DNA from: Hydrangea macrophylla
Taxonomy: Eukaryota > Streptophyta > Magnoliopsida > Cornales > Hydrangeaceae
NCBI GenBank assembly: GCA_033977485.1
Contig: CM066991.1
Location: 35,895,850-35,959,849 of the forward strand
Direction of reading: 5' to 3'
DNA: 64,000 bases
The notes beneath the pieces were generated by a model. That model saw only the letters and a program-made list of their open reading frames with translations. It ran no database searches and was not told where the DNA came from. Positions 11,406 to 23,245 of the stretch are shown here, in pieces; position 1 is the stretch's first letter, and every line of letters begins with the position of its first letter. The position numbers were made by a program, and so were the translations under genes.

Positions 11406-11561
11406 TCACAACTTAAGATGTAAAGCAGCTAGAAGTCTTCATCGAATCGACGTCGTAACTACCTTAGTGTTATTCTAGCGAGGTAATCTTTTGGTCCACA
11501 ACTCAACGTAGAAAAATTACAAGCACAACTAAACCTAGTGCTTTGATACCACAACAATCCC
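11406..11561 (-). repeat. Internal stub with PBS of a minus-strand gypsy element
   Basis: On the - strand the adjoining LTR ends GGGTGTAACA, and nine bases later comes GTGGTATCAAAGC (11540-11552). This is close to the initiator-Met PBS TGGTATCAGAGC. About 155 bases of internal sequence remain before the junction with the neighbouring LTR. Confidence 0.65.
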
Positions 11562-13983
11562 TGTTACACCCCCTGGCGTTAAGATAATTAAGGGAAGTAA
11601 TCTTCCTTATCAGACCCGTACGCTCGTAACAAGTTACAAATCGCATGATTGTCCAAACACTAATGAAATATAAAATATCAGAGTAATAATAGCAGCAAAA
11701 ATGATTATAAGTTCAGCGGAAGCAATGTCATTGTCTTATAAACTTCATTGTACATACATGTACATTACAATCATCCGAAATAAAAAGAAAACTGAAGTCT
11801 AAAGGCTAAACGGTCGATAACAACAACAACAATATAAGAGATAGATAAAAATTCCCTAGCGGGAACAAAACAACTTCAACCACATGAACCGTTCAGCTGG
11901 CAAAGCCCCATCCTTCTTGGTCAACGATCTCATCTCCAGAGTACTCGCCCAGAGGAACAACATGTCCAGCACCTAGAACTACAGCAGTTGGACATGGATG
12001 TCCGCCCATTAGCTGAAAACTGAGTGAGATACTACAAAGCACAGACAATATATACATAAACATAATTTACATTATCACTGAAAAGTTGTCGCAACTATGC
12101 AAGTTTTTGCCCCAAAATTCAACGTTCTTCCCGAGTATGCAACCACAATAAAGCAAAACAACGCACACGAATCCACCATGCCAATAACTCATAAACTTAA
12201 TAGTGTTAGCTTCAGCCAACTCATAACCATAACACTGGCCATACTAGCTTCTGCCCACAACCACAACAACACTGAACTGACGGTACTAGCTTCCATTACA
12301 CACGACACACAACACAAGCCCAAATTGGCTATAAATCATAAACAAGCCCAATTTAGCCACAACATAACTCCTAGTCGAAATTGTCCCTAACTCAATCGCA
12401 TTCTTCAACATAGCTACAACATTTCATCACCTAGCCCACAATTGGCCCTAACTCAATCGTCCTAGCCCACAATTGGCCATATCTCGACACTAACACAGCA
12501 CAACTGACCACAACACGACCCGAACGTAACACCATTCATAACAAGACAATTAAGGTCATACCATAAATATAACCAACCACAAAACAACTGACAAGGTCAT
12601 TCAACACAGCCATGCAATACAACCATGCTCTTATGTCCGTCAATCCACTTATCAATTTAAGTACATAATTCGCATATTATTCTTCATTACATCATTAGTG
12701 ATTCAACCCGATGCGTTACTACTAATCGTCACAAACTGATCATAACAATAATCCACAGAAGTATAGAATTACAGGTTAAGGAATTAACATCAACAACATA
12801 AACTGATCGTTCATTTCTAACTTTATCTTATACATGGATTACTAAATTAAACATTGCATTGTTACATAAGCATAAAGTAGAACTCCCAAAACTAACAAGC
12901 ACGTTCATACATATCATCTAAATTTCAAGTTCAGCTAAACAAACTCATAGTGCAATGCATATAACATGAAAACAAGAAGTATCAAAACACTGCCAAGCTC
13001 GATCGCTTAGACCACTCGAGCACTCCAAGCTCAAGCGCGCACACCACTCCAGCATTCTGGGTTTGAGCGCTGGTGCTTGCTCGAGTGCTTAGGTTTAGCA
13101 GGTCAAAACAATGTACATTTTAGCAGCTTAGAACTACTACAATTTTAACATATAAACTTCAAGATTTCAAAGCAAGTCACACATGCAACATGTTTTACTA
13201 CTTATACATGTATATATACACATTATACATGAATCATAATGCTCACAAGTGATCAAAATCAGCTAGATGATGAATATGTATGTGAACTTGAGGACAAATG
13301 AGATGATCATGATGATCTAAACTAGTTTTTAATAAATCATAAACATGTAACCTACTTTTACATCTTATATATGTAGATATACACATTGTAAGTGAGTTAT
13401 AACACTCACAAGATGATCAAAGCTCAAATATATAAAAACGTTGAGAAATAAGAAGATGTTAATGATGAACTTGAGCTAGAACTCCAAATACCCAATTTGC
13501 AAGCTCTAAACTCCCTTTGATTCTCCAAGACTAGCTCCAGAACTTTAGGGATGTTGAAATACATGTGTGTGTATGTGCGTGCTCATGGAAGGATTGGATG
13601 AAGAATCCTGAGCCATGCAAAGCAAAATGTGTGTGTATGTACGTGAACTCTCCCTCACAAAACCCTCTATGGATCTCTCTATTTTTTAGACAAAAATACA
13701 GAAAATGGCTTGGTAGATATAGAATTTTAGGACCTAGGGGTAAAAAGGTCATTTCACTTTAAATAAAGCTCGAGCACTCCAGCCTCAAGCGCTCCCGATC
13801 CCCGAGCGCTCGGGTTTAAAAAATAAGAAAGGTTTTATTTTGCTTTAAAGAAATATGATATGAAATGTATGAACACTCATGGAATGTCAAGCATACTCGA
13901 AATCTCATTTATATATATAGAAATTGTTAATAACAAATATTCAGGCATTATATTACGGATAATACAAAATAACGGGTGTTACA
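11562..13983 (-). repeat. 2.4-kb gypsy LTR (chromovirus-like), minus strand
   Basis: On the + strand it reads TGTTACACCC ... GGGTGTTACA, a near-perfect 10-base terminal inverted repeat. The PBS at its left edge shows it is the 5' LTR of a minus-strand element whose internal part is deleted. The TGTAACACCC terminus is typical of long Tekay/Del-type chromovirus LTRs; the clade call is inferred from the terminus only. Open frames inside (for example 12097-12390) lack any recognisable protein. Confidence 0.75.
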
Positions 13984-15299
13984 GTAGGTGTTTTGTGAAT
14001 TAAGTTATGATTTTTGCAAGATTAGTCGACAAGAGTCTGGGCAAAAATCATTTATGTTGAACTTCCATAACAGTGAAGGCTGTTTCAAATCAGTATTCAA
14101 AAAACTTAAGTTCAATTTAGGTTTCTGAAAGTATTTGTCCCATAAACTTCAATGAAATACCTTTCGTTTGACATAAGATAGGGCTTCATATGTGCTCTGT
14201 GAATTTAGTTATGATTCTTGCAAGATTAGTCGACGAGTCTGGATAGAGACTTTTAAAATGAATATAACTCATGAACCATTTATGCAAATGAGGTCCCATT
14301 TTTTTGGAAAAGCTTCCTAACTCATTGAACTTATGATCTAGAAAAGGAATTGAATTAATTCATTGTTTAGACCTACTTTTGGAGTGATTTTTGTACAGTC
14401 TTCAAATCTGGAATTTTGATTGATGACTATTTCTCTCATCTTTCTTGCATTTCACTTGTATGCTTGGATTTTTTTTGTTTTTTTTGCATTGCTTGGTTTG
14501 TTTTTTGGCATTTTGATGCAGAGATTCAAATGACTCAGATTCAACTCCTTGGATAGATCTTGCCTCTTCCGCATGTGACTTAGTGTCCATGTGTCATGTA
14601 CATTCTTTTATTCTTCGCTTTAGAGATTTTGCTAGGTTTACAACATTTTGCATCAACGATATAAATCCTTTAGTATAATCTCCGTTGTATACTTATTTGT
14701 AAGAGACAAATTACCTAGGATTGTTGCATGTTGCATAGCACGTTTTTACCTTCAATTGCCATTGCGACTCCGCATGAGTTACCCCAATGTAAGTTTTCTT
14801 GCTCCCTTTGCATTCCATACAAGTTTCCTTTCTTCTTTTCTTGATCCCGAGCAGAATCAGCCCACTGTGAGTATTTCTATCTTCTCTATCATCGCATGTA
14901 CATTTGCTTGCTATTTGAACTTATTCTCTTGATTGATTTTGCCTAAATGCTCTTTATGCCATGTATGTATTATGTAGTATGATTGAGAAAAGAACACCAG
15001 TTATGGATTAAAAACAAAGATATTGGCAAGGCCTATAGTAAGGTAGCGCAAGGTGGGGGTGCTTTAGCCTATGCATATGACTCCTTCCCCTTTCGTACTA
15101 AGACCCCAGAGCCCATATTTTGGTAATGAAGGGTGAGTACCCTTCCACTTTGAGCAAGTCAATTCACGATTCTTGATACCATAAAAATCAGGTGGCGATT
15201 CTAGTCAAGTGGATTGAAAGTAGTAAGGCCTAGGTCTCTGTATGTAGCCTTGGATCCGTCCTGGGACATAATTGAGATCGACAGAACCTGCGACTTTCG
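13984..15299. other. Unassigned repeat-derived DNA
   Basis: A direct repeat of about 40 bases (AAGTTATGATTTTTGCAAGA ... TAGTCGAC) at about 13998 recurs at about 14204. At 15192 GGTGGCGATTCTAGTCAAG vaguely recalls the Arg-tRNA-type PBS of Ogre elements (TGGCGACTCTGCTGGG), but no LTR could be tied to it. No gene is recognised. Confidence 0.35.
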
Positions 15300-15535
15300 C
15301 CCAGTCCACATGTAAGTTGTGAGAAATTTTTCACTTGATTAAGAGTTACAAGGAATTTCCCATTTCACTAGAATCATGTGAGAAATTTCTCATTTATTTT
15401 TGTGTAAAAAAATATATATATATATATATTTCTAAGTGAGAAATCTTGTAGATAAGTGAGAAATTAAATTCTGTGTGAGAAATTTATCACAATTTCTCAC
15501 TTATTTTGTGGGTGAGAAATTTCTCATTAAATATT
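15300..15535. repeat. Cluster of GTGAGAAATTTCTCA-type palindromes
   Basis: Variants of GTGAGAAAT and its reverse complement occur about eight times here. Similar words recur at 20110-20420 on the other side of the 4-kb TIR composite. Confidence 0.6.
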
Positions 15536-16467
15536 GGTTGGGTGTGTGACCTTTTATTTTTAGATCATTCAAGTATCGTTCCGAAGGAGCCTAGGAGAAG
15601 ACTACCAGTTGTGCCTGGTGCAAAGTTTAGGTGTAAATGCAAAGAATCAAAAGTGTTTATAGGATTGGCAGTTAGACCATTCTTGGACACACTGGGGCAT
15701 TCTTGGACACTTGAAGGCTATAAACTACTACAGAAAGCACGAAAACTTTCAATTTCAAGAGAATTAATTAAAGAATCTGAAACATTTTTGAACAATAGAC
15801 ATTGCCATTTTGTAATCTATATAAATATTTTGGGTACTTAGTTTAACAATGTGAATTATTGTAAATGTATATGGGCTTAGTTTGGCCCCCACGTGGCTTT
15901 TTAAAAGGAGCTTATGAAATTTATTACTAAGTTTTTTGATAATTTTATACAAGTGACACACTACTCTTCAAAAAGACATCATGAAATCAAAAAGCAACCG
16001 TGAGCTTTTAAAAGCTCCATTCTAGAGCTTTTAAGTGCTAGTTTGGCCCCCCTGTGGCTTTTTAAAAGCTCCTTATGAAAAGTTGCTTTTAAAAAGCTCC
16101 TTATAAAAAGCAGCTATGAGGTGTTTGGTAACTATGTACAAAAGCTGCTGATGAAAAGCAAAAGCTCATCTTGAGCGTTTGGTAAAAAAGTTGTAAAAGC
16201 TTCAAAAATGTATTAAATGACTAAAATAGACATTAAGTAGCACTGGGGCCAATTGAAATTTAACCGGACTGCACAGTTATGCAGTTCCAAATCGCCCCTA
16301 GTGTAGCTTTTAAAGAACCAATTATTTTTTTTCCCTCCCTAAGTTTTAGCTTTTGATCTCTATAAGATACAAGACAACTATGCTCTAAATTGAAATTTAA
16401 CCAAAGTTAAAGAGTTGGAAACAACTATGCTCTATATTCAAAACAGTTGGAAAAAATTACCAAATAG

Positions 16468-16469
<2 letters not shown>

Positions 16470-16507
<38 letters not shown>
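16470..16507. repeat. (GT)n microsatellite
   Basis: A plain GT dinucleotide run of about 19 units inside the TIR composite. Confidence 0.95.
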
Positions 16508-16508
<1 letters not shown>

Positions 16509-16852
16509 GTTTTGCTTTTTGTGGTTCAACTCTTGAAAACTTTGATATATTCACACAAGGATATATATTGCTATATTTTTAAACTTGTTTTTGAACGCTG
16601 AATTAGGACAAAATAACACTACTGTAAGTGAATCAAATAACATGCACAATGTACAGAAACAACTTTTCACATCAAATTGCCTTGTTTGACACATACATAC
16701 ATAGCACAAATCCACAAGACATGAAAGCATAACTATATTACAACCTTGTCTTGCTAGATATACTAAACAGAAGAAGTTGCAACCCAAACAATAAAATAAT
16801 TGGTATTAAAGTTGTTCTAGGTTAGACACATACTCCCACACAATAAAAGACA

Positions 16853-17490
16853 TCAACGATCGGACATGAGAGTAGCTGCAATCATATTCCGAACCCTATC
16901 CATATTTGTTACGCCACTAGCACTTTCCGCTTCAAGATAGTCTTCTTCTTCATTTGTAGTTTCATCGTCTTGAATGACCGCATTGGGGTCCGAGTATTTG
17001 CTGAATTTTTTATCACGTGTCGCATACCGCCTTATGTAATTGTGTAACGCCATAGAAGCAATAGCTATCTTCATTTGCTTCTGATACTTAAAACTTGGCA
17101 TACTCTTTAAAAGCTTCCATCTCTTCTTCCACACTCCAAATGTCCTCTCAATAATACTCCTCAATGAAGAATGAGCATGGTTGAATACTTCATGTGTTCC
17201 AGATGGCACGCCAACACGACGAAAATCGGGCAAATGGTATGTACCTTTATAGGGTCGTAAAAACCCCTCCATTTGTGGGTACCCCGAATCAACCAAATAA
17301 TATTTACCTAAATTAAATCGATGGATAAAAAAAACATATTAGATATAAGCACACTCTTAATATTAAACTATATTAATAAAGATAGTAAACCTAACCTTTT
17401 GGAGGTTTTGGAAAGTTTAATTCAGGAGTTTGGATGGCATGTAAAAATATGCGTGTGTCATGAGCTGTGCCTTCCCAACCCGCTAGTGGA
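16853..17490 (-). pseudogene. PIF/Harbinger transposase fragment (DDE_Tnp_4), two exons
   Basis: The transposase would cut and paste the element using a DDE nuclease. Reading the - strand, exon a (17490-17396) encodes GWEGTAHDTRIF, matching the conserved GWEGSAHDSR block. An 88-base intron (17395-17308, GT...AG) follows, and the splice joins PPKG to KYYLVDSGYPQMEGFL, giving the second catalytic Asp (YYLVDSGY). The third catalytic residue is E in SIIERTFGVWKKRW. The exon then runs to a stop at 16853 with an acidic tail. The N-terminal part with the first Asp is missing: at about 17490 the sequence changes to GTGGATTGGCTTCTATCTTT, which is repeated at about 17652. Recognition is strong; the copy is 5'-truncated. 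Confidence 0.85.
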
Positions 17491-17507
17491 TTGGCTTCTA
17501 TCTTTTA

Positions 17508-17835
17508 GACATAATGGCTAGTTGATATAAGACATAATGGCTTTTTTCCATTTTCAATAGGAGCCCCTAAATTCATTAGTAATAGTCAATGATTTAAAAT
17601 AAACAATCCTACATTGTTCTCAAAATTCTATTTCAGTTTTTCAGTAAAAAGTGAGTGGATTGGCTTCTATCTTTTAGACATTATTTATACCCATCTGGGA
17701 AAGGTCTAGATGTGTGAATTGGGTGTTCTGCTGTCTCTAGACATTAGTTCTCCTAAGCTTTTGGAAATTCTGTTGAGACTTAAAGAGATTCATCCTAATT
17801 GAAAAATAAGAACAAAATGCCGATAGGGGGCATAC
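17508..17835. other. Junction segment with 27-bp direct repeat, then start of GILT intron 1
   Basis: GTGGATTGGCTTCTATCTTT plus TAGACAT occurs at about 17482 and again at about 17652, bounding some 145 bases without recognisable content. From about 17680 to 17835 the sequence is the first part of the GILT intron, read on the - strand. Confidence 0.5.
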
Positions 17836-18147
17836 CTGGCAAACCCAGGATTTGTCACCTCTAATTACAGCATTACCCCAAGGGACCAGCCTGAGATTGA
17901 TGATTGAATGGAGGTCCTTCAATTCCAAGACCTTCACCAGATAATTCACCATGAAATTTGCACAGTAAGGACACATAGCTTCATAGTATAAAGACAAGGT
18001 AACCTTATCAGAAACCAAAGACGTATTAGCTGAAACAAACACAGCCTTAGTGCTTCCATTAGAAGAACCATTAGATGAAGATATCATGAACAATATGACC
18101 AAAACACAATGGAGAAATGGGGCAAACACTAGCTTTTGAGAAGCCAT
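17836..18147 (-). CDS. GILT-like thiol reductase, exon 1 only
   Basis: GILT (gamma-interferon-inducible lysosomal thiol reductase) family proteins reduce protein disulfides in secretory or vacuolar compartments. The ATG at 18147 opens a hydrophobic signal peptide (MASQKLVFAPFLHCVLVILF), followed by VTLSLYYEAMCPYCANFMVNYL with the CXXC active site CPYC and the conserved LRLVPWGNA. The exon ends after SWVCQ with a good donor CAG|GTATGC, phase 0, 104 codons. In the family the next residues are the conserved HG(P/D)EC block, which I do not see downstream to the window's left edge. A TATA-rich stretch lies upstream on the - strand (18242-18275). It is either a captured fragment within the TIR composite or the first exon of a gene whose intron extends out of the window. 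Confidence 0.8.
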
Positions 18148-19590
18148 TTCTCAAAGCCAAAAATAAGAGAAATCTCCCCTTTACTGTGACAATATTCACA
18201 ACTCCTATTAATAAATGTGACTGGAATATTGACTTTATGTCCATTATATACACGTATATATATATATACATATGTCCACATAGATGTCTATAAATGACCC
18301 ATAAAGTCAGAGTCATCCTCCACTTCTCCTTATTCATGCTCCTTTTTTTTTTTTATCTACTTTTATAGCTTCATCTTTTTCCAGCTTTGCTTTACCTTAA
18401 TTTCATTATTTACCATGATCATAAAAAATTGAATGACTACTGGATTACGCCTCTGAATAGCCTGTAAGTTTACGACTGATAAACCAAAGGTTGGTGACGT
18501 GTTAGAGTTTTAATTTTTAAGAGAAGGTTTGTCACTTGAATCATTTTGTTATGGTTTGGGTTCTTCTATTTTAGCTTTCATTTAAGAAAATTCATACTAC
18601 CTTATTAAAATCTTAGCAAAGTAGGCAAACTATATATGTATGTATATAAATAAATTTGTCTTAATCAAATTAGGAGGAATCTAAGCTTTTCCACATTAGC
18701 AAATTGAGAACTGTAATAACTTTGAGGTCAGCATTTTGAAAGCATTCATCTTGTTTTTCAGACCAAAAAAATTAGTAATTTGGACTTCCTATTTTAATCA
18801 AACTGGATGACAATTTTGAATGGTATCACGAAGTATTGTTTCATTAGAATGAGCATAAGTTGAGTTCATTAGAACTTTAATCAAACACTTGGATGGCATT
18901 ATAAATGGTAACATCAACTAAACCACAGGGTAAGCTTCCTTGCCCAAAAGAAAGTTACATACATAAATTTCACCCCAAAAGCAAAACCCAATAACCAACT
19001 GCAAACACATATACATACACACGAACACACACACATATATATATATATATATATTGACAGAAATTGAAAGGCCATGTGCACATTTATTTACAGTAGAGAC
19101 AAAGAAACCCATATGGATTAACAAAACCAAAAGAACCCATCTGCAATCTGCATCACCACCTCTCAATTCATCATTTATAGTTAATTGAAGGTTTAATTCA
19201 TCATTTATAGTCAAATTATGGTGCAATATTGAAACTAAAACACAAACGAAGCTAAAATTCGCAAACAAATGGAGTACGAGCAGGTTCATTTGACTGACTG
19301 AGACTAACAATTTGAAGCATGAAAAATCTGTTATGGCTTTCAATCGATCAAATGAAACTTGTAAAAACACTTACATTTGCTTCGACGATTCGATTCACGC
19401 CGTGGATTGATCTGATCGCACTACTCAGTGTTCGGATCTGAAAGAGACAGAATGAGTCAATCAGAGAACTCGGAGAGAGAGAGAGAGACAGAGAGAGTCA
19501 CACTTCCGTCGCCGGTGGTGAAGAGATCGGAATCGTAGTGACAGAGAGAGCCAACGATGAGAGAGAAGGTCACGATCGGGAATTCTGTTT
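18148..19590. other. AT-rich stretch upstream of GILT exon, inside TIR composite
   Basis: It contains TA/CA microsatellites at about 18250 and 19010-19055, a short duplication (AATTCATCATTTATAGT twice near 19165-19210) and a GA-rich run at 19460-19500. No gene is recognised. Confidence 0.5.
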
Positions 19591-20424
19591 TCCCGTAAAT
19601 AAAAAAGGAGCTTGTGGCTTTTAAAAGCATCTCATTTACAGCTTTTAAAAGCCCATAAAAAAGCACAAGTCCAACTTTTTAAAAGTCCAATAAGTTGCCA
19701 AACACTTAAATGTGGGCTTGGGCTTTCAAAAAGCAAAAACACCCCCCAAAAAGGGGGGCCAAACTCAGCCTAAAAGTTCCTTCCAAAAAAGCCCTAAGAC
19801 CAATTTTTACAAAGCTCATAAACTAGTTCCCAAATAAATTAATATGAAATTATGCTTTAAAAAAAGAAAAGTACCCTGTGGGGGCCAAACTAAGAATGGT
19901 CTTATAATCCCTAACGACTTACGTGCAATCGGATGTGTATATCTTAACAGTAATTACATAACCTCTTTGTTATCCATTCCTCGTACTTTATTTTTCCATT
20001 GTTTGCTATTGGCATGTGAATTTTTTTTCAATTTTGAGTATGCGTAATTTGTCTGCCTTGATCATAAATAGATAACATAATCTCAAATACCATGCAACAC
20101 CACTTTGCCATAAGAAACTTCTCACATTCATATCTATCTTTGTGGGATATCATTTAATTTCGTGTGAAATTTCTCATTACTAAATGTTCTCATTTCATTG
20201 CGCTCAGCTTATCTGATAGAGTTTTGATTATGGGAAATATTTCACACAATGATTGACAAATCTCACATATTCAGAGTATGAGCATATGAATAGCGTACAG
20301 TAAATGATAGTTGTGCATACGGTAATGAGAACTTTGTCACTTAATAGTCACAAAACTCTCATCTTTCAAATAACTACAATGAGAAAGTTCTCACTAAATA
20401 ATCACAAATTTCTCACCTTCAAAC

Positions 20425-20949
20425 TAGGGGTGTAATTCGGGTGGGTCCCAAAGGGAATCGGTTCTGCCCAGGAATTCAAGCAGTCTACCCAAGCCCGAGC
20501 CCGATATAAACCCGAACTTGTCAATCCGAGCTCGGTTTGTGAATTAATACTACAACCCGAGCCCGAATTGCAATATTTTTTTTGTGCAAATCGATTTTTA
20601 GTATGTAACCAACAATATGTAGAGTATCAAATCTATTTTTTTTTTTTGTTTAGATTTGAGAAAAAAACATTCATCTGTTAATTTAGTGCTAGAATAATAT
20701 CTAATAGTGTATTATTATCACTAAAATATACTATAATATAATGTCAAAAATAATACATAAACAGAATTCCCGCTCGGGCTTGTGTTCCACGGGTTAGCAA
20801 AATTCTGCCCAAGCCCGGTCCGAATTGAATTTGGGCTTGCATTTTTCTGCCCAAGTCCGCCCATAGTGAATGTACTGTGGGCCCAAACCCGATAATTTTG
20901 GGTCGGGCCCGGACTGACCACGGGTTGGCCTGCCCGAGTTGCACCCCTA
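20425..20949. mobile_element. hAT-type MITE, 525 bp
   Basis: Terminal inverted repeats TAGGGGTGTAATTCGGG and, inverted at the right end, TAGGGGTGCAACTCGGG. It is flanked by a perfect 8-bp target-site duplication CTTCAAAC (20417-20424 and 20950-20957), the TSD length expected for hAT. There is no transposase. Confidence 0.93.
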
Positions 20950-20957
20950 CTTCAAAC

Positions 20958-21209
20958 AAACTACAAACTCGAAAATAAACATCCAATGATGCAAATACGC
21001 AAATGTAGAAAATAACTATGATTATATTCAGAAGATAAGTATATTTTTTTCTTCAAAATAGCATTCAATCATCAAAGAATTTCAACAAAAATGGTTGTTG
21101 AGTAAAATAACGAAAATTCCTTGATTTTAAGGACCATTATCCCCATATTCATCAAATCTATTAAATTCTCTTACCATAACTATATTAAACACGATATATT
21201 AGTCTGAAT
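20958..21209. other. Unassigned AT-rich stretch
   Basis: Nothing recognisable is seen in these 250 bases. Confidence 0.5.
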
Positions 21210-21214
21210 GTGTA

Positions 21215-21492
21215 TATATACAGGTCGCTCATAAATGGATCAGTCCATTGACGGACTGGTTTTTAGCGACGAAAATGTCGCGTTCAGCGATAAAATTTTC
21301 GTCACAAAAAAATCATGCAATGAAAATTGTCGCTTTTTTAGCAACGAAATTTTCGTCGCTAAAAATCAGTTCGTCGATAATATGATCTGTTTTAGAACAT
21401 GACTGTATATGTATATGTTTTTTGTCGCTAAAAATCAATTCGTTGATGAACTGATCTGTTTTAGAACATGACTGTATATATATGTGCATGCA
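21215..21492. repeat. Inverted and tandem repeat with TTTTCGTCGCTAAAAA core
   Basis: TTTTAGCGACGAAAAT and ATTTTCGTCGCTAAAAAT alternate, forming palindromes. A unit of about 75 bases (GTCGCTAAAAATCA ... GATCTGTTTTAGAACATGAC) is then repeated twice at about 21355 and 21424. This looks like a non-autonomous DNA element, but the ends were not determined. Confidence 0.55.
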
Positions 21493-21809
21493 TATCTATT
21501 AAATTAGGGATGTTTTAGTCCATAAATTATCTAATAATTTGAGGAAAATAACTAATTCTTAATATACATAGCTAATTAGGGATTAATTTTTGTACTACTA
21601 AGTTTTTCATTTAGACTATACCCTATTAACATCATGGACAGGGACTAATACGGCGCTGACTTACCCAAAACCATCAACAGAAGAAAAATCCCAAAAGTTT
21701 TAGTATGGGCCAACGGCTATGCCCGGTCAAATATGTATGCTCACACCTAATAATCCATTATATTAGTAAACTGGTCGCTTTCGTGGTTTATTTTTTTCCT
21801 TTCTTATTA

Positions 21810-22396
21810 GGCCCGTTTGGTTCGTACGGAATGAAACCAAAGAAATGAATCTCTTTTCTAGGAACCACATTTTTGTGATTGGTTTACTTAAATGTTTTGA
21901 AAACTAAGTTATAATTAGTTCCTACTAGGAATGGATTCCTTAAAAACTAGAAACTCATTCCTTATCTAGAGGTGGTAATGAGTTTCCTTTCCACATGAAT
22001 TTAAGAAAAACTAAAATTTAAATAAATCTTGCAATATCCTTTTGATATTATATTTGTAAATAATCTTATCATTTTTCTTTCACTCTATCTACATTCAATT
22101 TAAATATTTTTTTTTAGCTTATCTCCTCTTTAGAAGCATAAACTAATAAACAATATATATTATTAAATGTATCTTGGGGCTATTTTCTCATCACTTATCT
22201 AAAATTTTAATTTTATTCCTAACTTTTTTAGATTAAAACAAACATGTAAACAAAAGTTAATCTTGTTTCAACTATCATATTCCTAATTTATCCAAATAAA
22301 ATAATGGAAAGTAATAGACTTTCCTTTTCAGGGAATCTGATTATTTGGAATCAATTTCCCCGTTACATTCTTTTTCAAGTAAACCAAACGGGGCCT
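21810..22396. mobile_element. Tourist-like (PIF/Harbinger) MITE, 587 bp
   Basis: The ends GGCCCGTTTGGTTCGTACGG and, inverted, GGCCCCGTTTGGTTTACTTG flank AT-rich non-coding DNA. The 3-bp TSD TTA is present on both sides (21807-21809 and 22397-22399), as expected for PIF/Harbinger. Confidence 0.88.
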
Positions 22397-22898
22397 TAGT
22401 GGTTTTAGGCAAAACTCAATTTGGCATGTTTAACGTTTGGCTCAGTTTCATGTTCGCTGTCGCGTCTCTCTCTCCCCCAAACTGTACCTGTTCATATAAA
22501 CAATTCTACTATAATATACAAACGAATAAACAAGCACGTCAAAAAATATGAACTTCCTCTTTTGCCCTTCACAACACCATAATTACCCATGTATCTATCT
22601 ATACATCGTAAGGATATATTGATTTATCTGAGGGTAAATCTGTCATTTTGGACAAAAAATTACATTCAAGTCAGCTTTTGAAATTTTATTTAATATAATA
22701 ATGAGGTTTTAATCAACAATCTTGTGTCTAATTACATTTGGGTCAAAAATTTTTGGGATATTTATATAGATATCCAAAATTCTTTCTGAGCAAAATAAAA
22801 AAGATATCCAAAATTCTTTAAAAAAGCCAACTCTGTTTAATAAACCACCTCTGTTTATTATACAGAGGATCTCTATTTTTGTCCTGTATTTAAAATTT

Positions 22899-23066
22899 GG
22901 GCAATGCTAGGGGCACTAACAACTTCCACTAACACTTACTAACACACTCTATCTCTCTTCTAGTGGTACTGCGGGGCCCACTGCGGACCCCACAGTACCA
23001 CTAGGAGAGAGATAGAGTGTGTTAGTAAGTGTTAGTGGAAGTTGTTAGTACCCCAAATATTACTCT
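22899..23066. mobile_element. Palindromic MITE copy 1
   Basis: A near-perfect fold-back of 168 bases: the left arm GGGCACTAACAACTTCCACT pairs with the right arm AGTGGAAGTTGTTAGTACCC. It is bounded by the 8-bp TSD TAAAATTT at 22891-22898 and 23067-23074. There is no coding capacity. Confidence 0.9.
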
Positions 23067-23076
23067 TAAAATTTAT

Positions 23077-23245
23077 GGGCAATGCTAGGGGCACTAACAA
23101 AATCCACTAAACACTTACTAACACACTCTATCTCTCTCCTAGTGGTACTGCGGCGTCCACTGCGGACCCCATAATACCACTAAGAGAGAGATAAAGTGTG
23201 TTAGTAAGTGTTAGTGGATATTGTTAGTGCCCCAAATATAACTCT
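23077..23245. mobile_element. Palindromic MITE copy 2
   Basis: Same family and orientation as copy 1 (GGGCAATGCTAGGGGCACTA ... TAGTGCCCCAAATATAACTCT), inserted two bases beyond copy 1's right TSD. The TSD is ambiguous; TTTAT fits both sides. Confidence 0.88.

Larger units (their letters stand above)
15876..19894. mobile_element. Nested terminal-inverted-repeat composite (PIF/Harbinger-like)
   Basis: The outer ends match as inverted copies: CTTAGTTTGGCCCCCAC at 15876-15892 and GTGGGGGCCAAACTAAG at 19878-19894. An inner pair is TAGTTTGGCCCCCC at 16039-16052 and GGGGGGCCAAACTCA at 19753-19767, each followed inward by CTTTTAAAAGC-rich arms of roughly 150 bases sharing GTTTGGYAACTT words. The interior contains a PIF/Harbinger transposase fragment and GILT exon 1, both on the - strand. 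TSDs could not be recognised for either pair. The superfamily assignment rests on the transposase and on the GTTTGG-type ends. Confidence 0.55.

Noticed and set aside
12097..12390. 97-aa open frame in the 2.4-kb LTR
   Set aside because: It lies wholly within an LTR defined by inverted termini and has no domain; AT-rich and codon-biased by composition only.
15192..15215. Ogre-type Arg-tRNA primer-binding site
   Set aside because: Only partial similarity and no LTR end or gag could be linked, so not called as a feature of its own.
15300..15535. CRISPR-like array
   Set aside because: Short palindromic words without constant repeat length or spacer regularity; eukaryotic context.
15764..15841. 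Possible further GILT or transposase exons near 15.5-15.8 kb
   Set aside because: No CXXC, HG(P)EC or DDE motif could be found in any frame.
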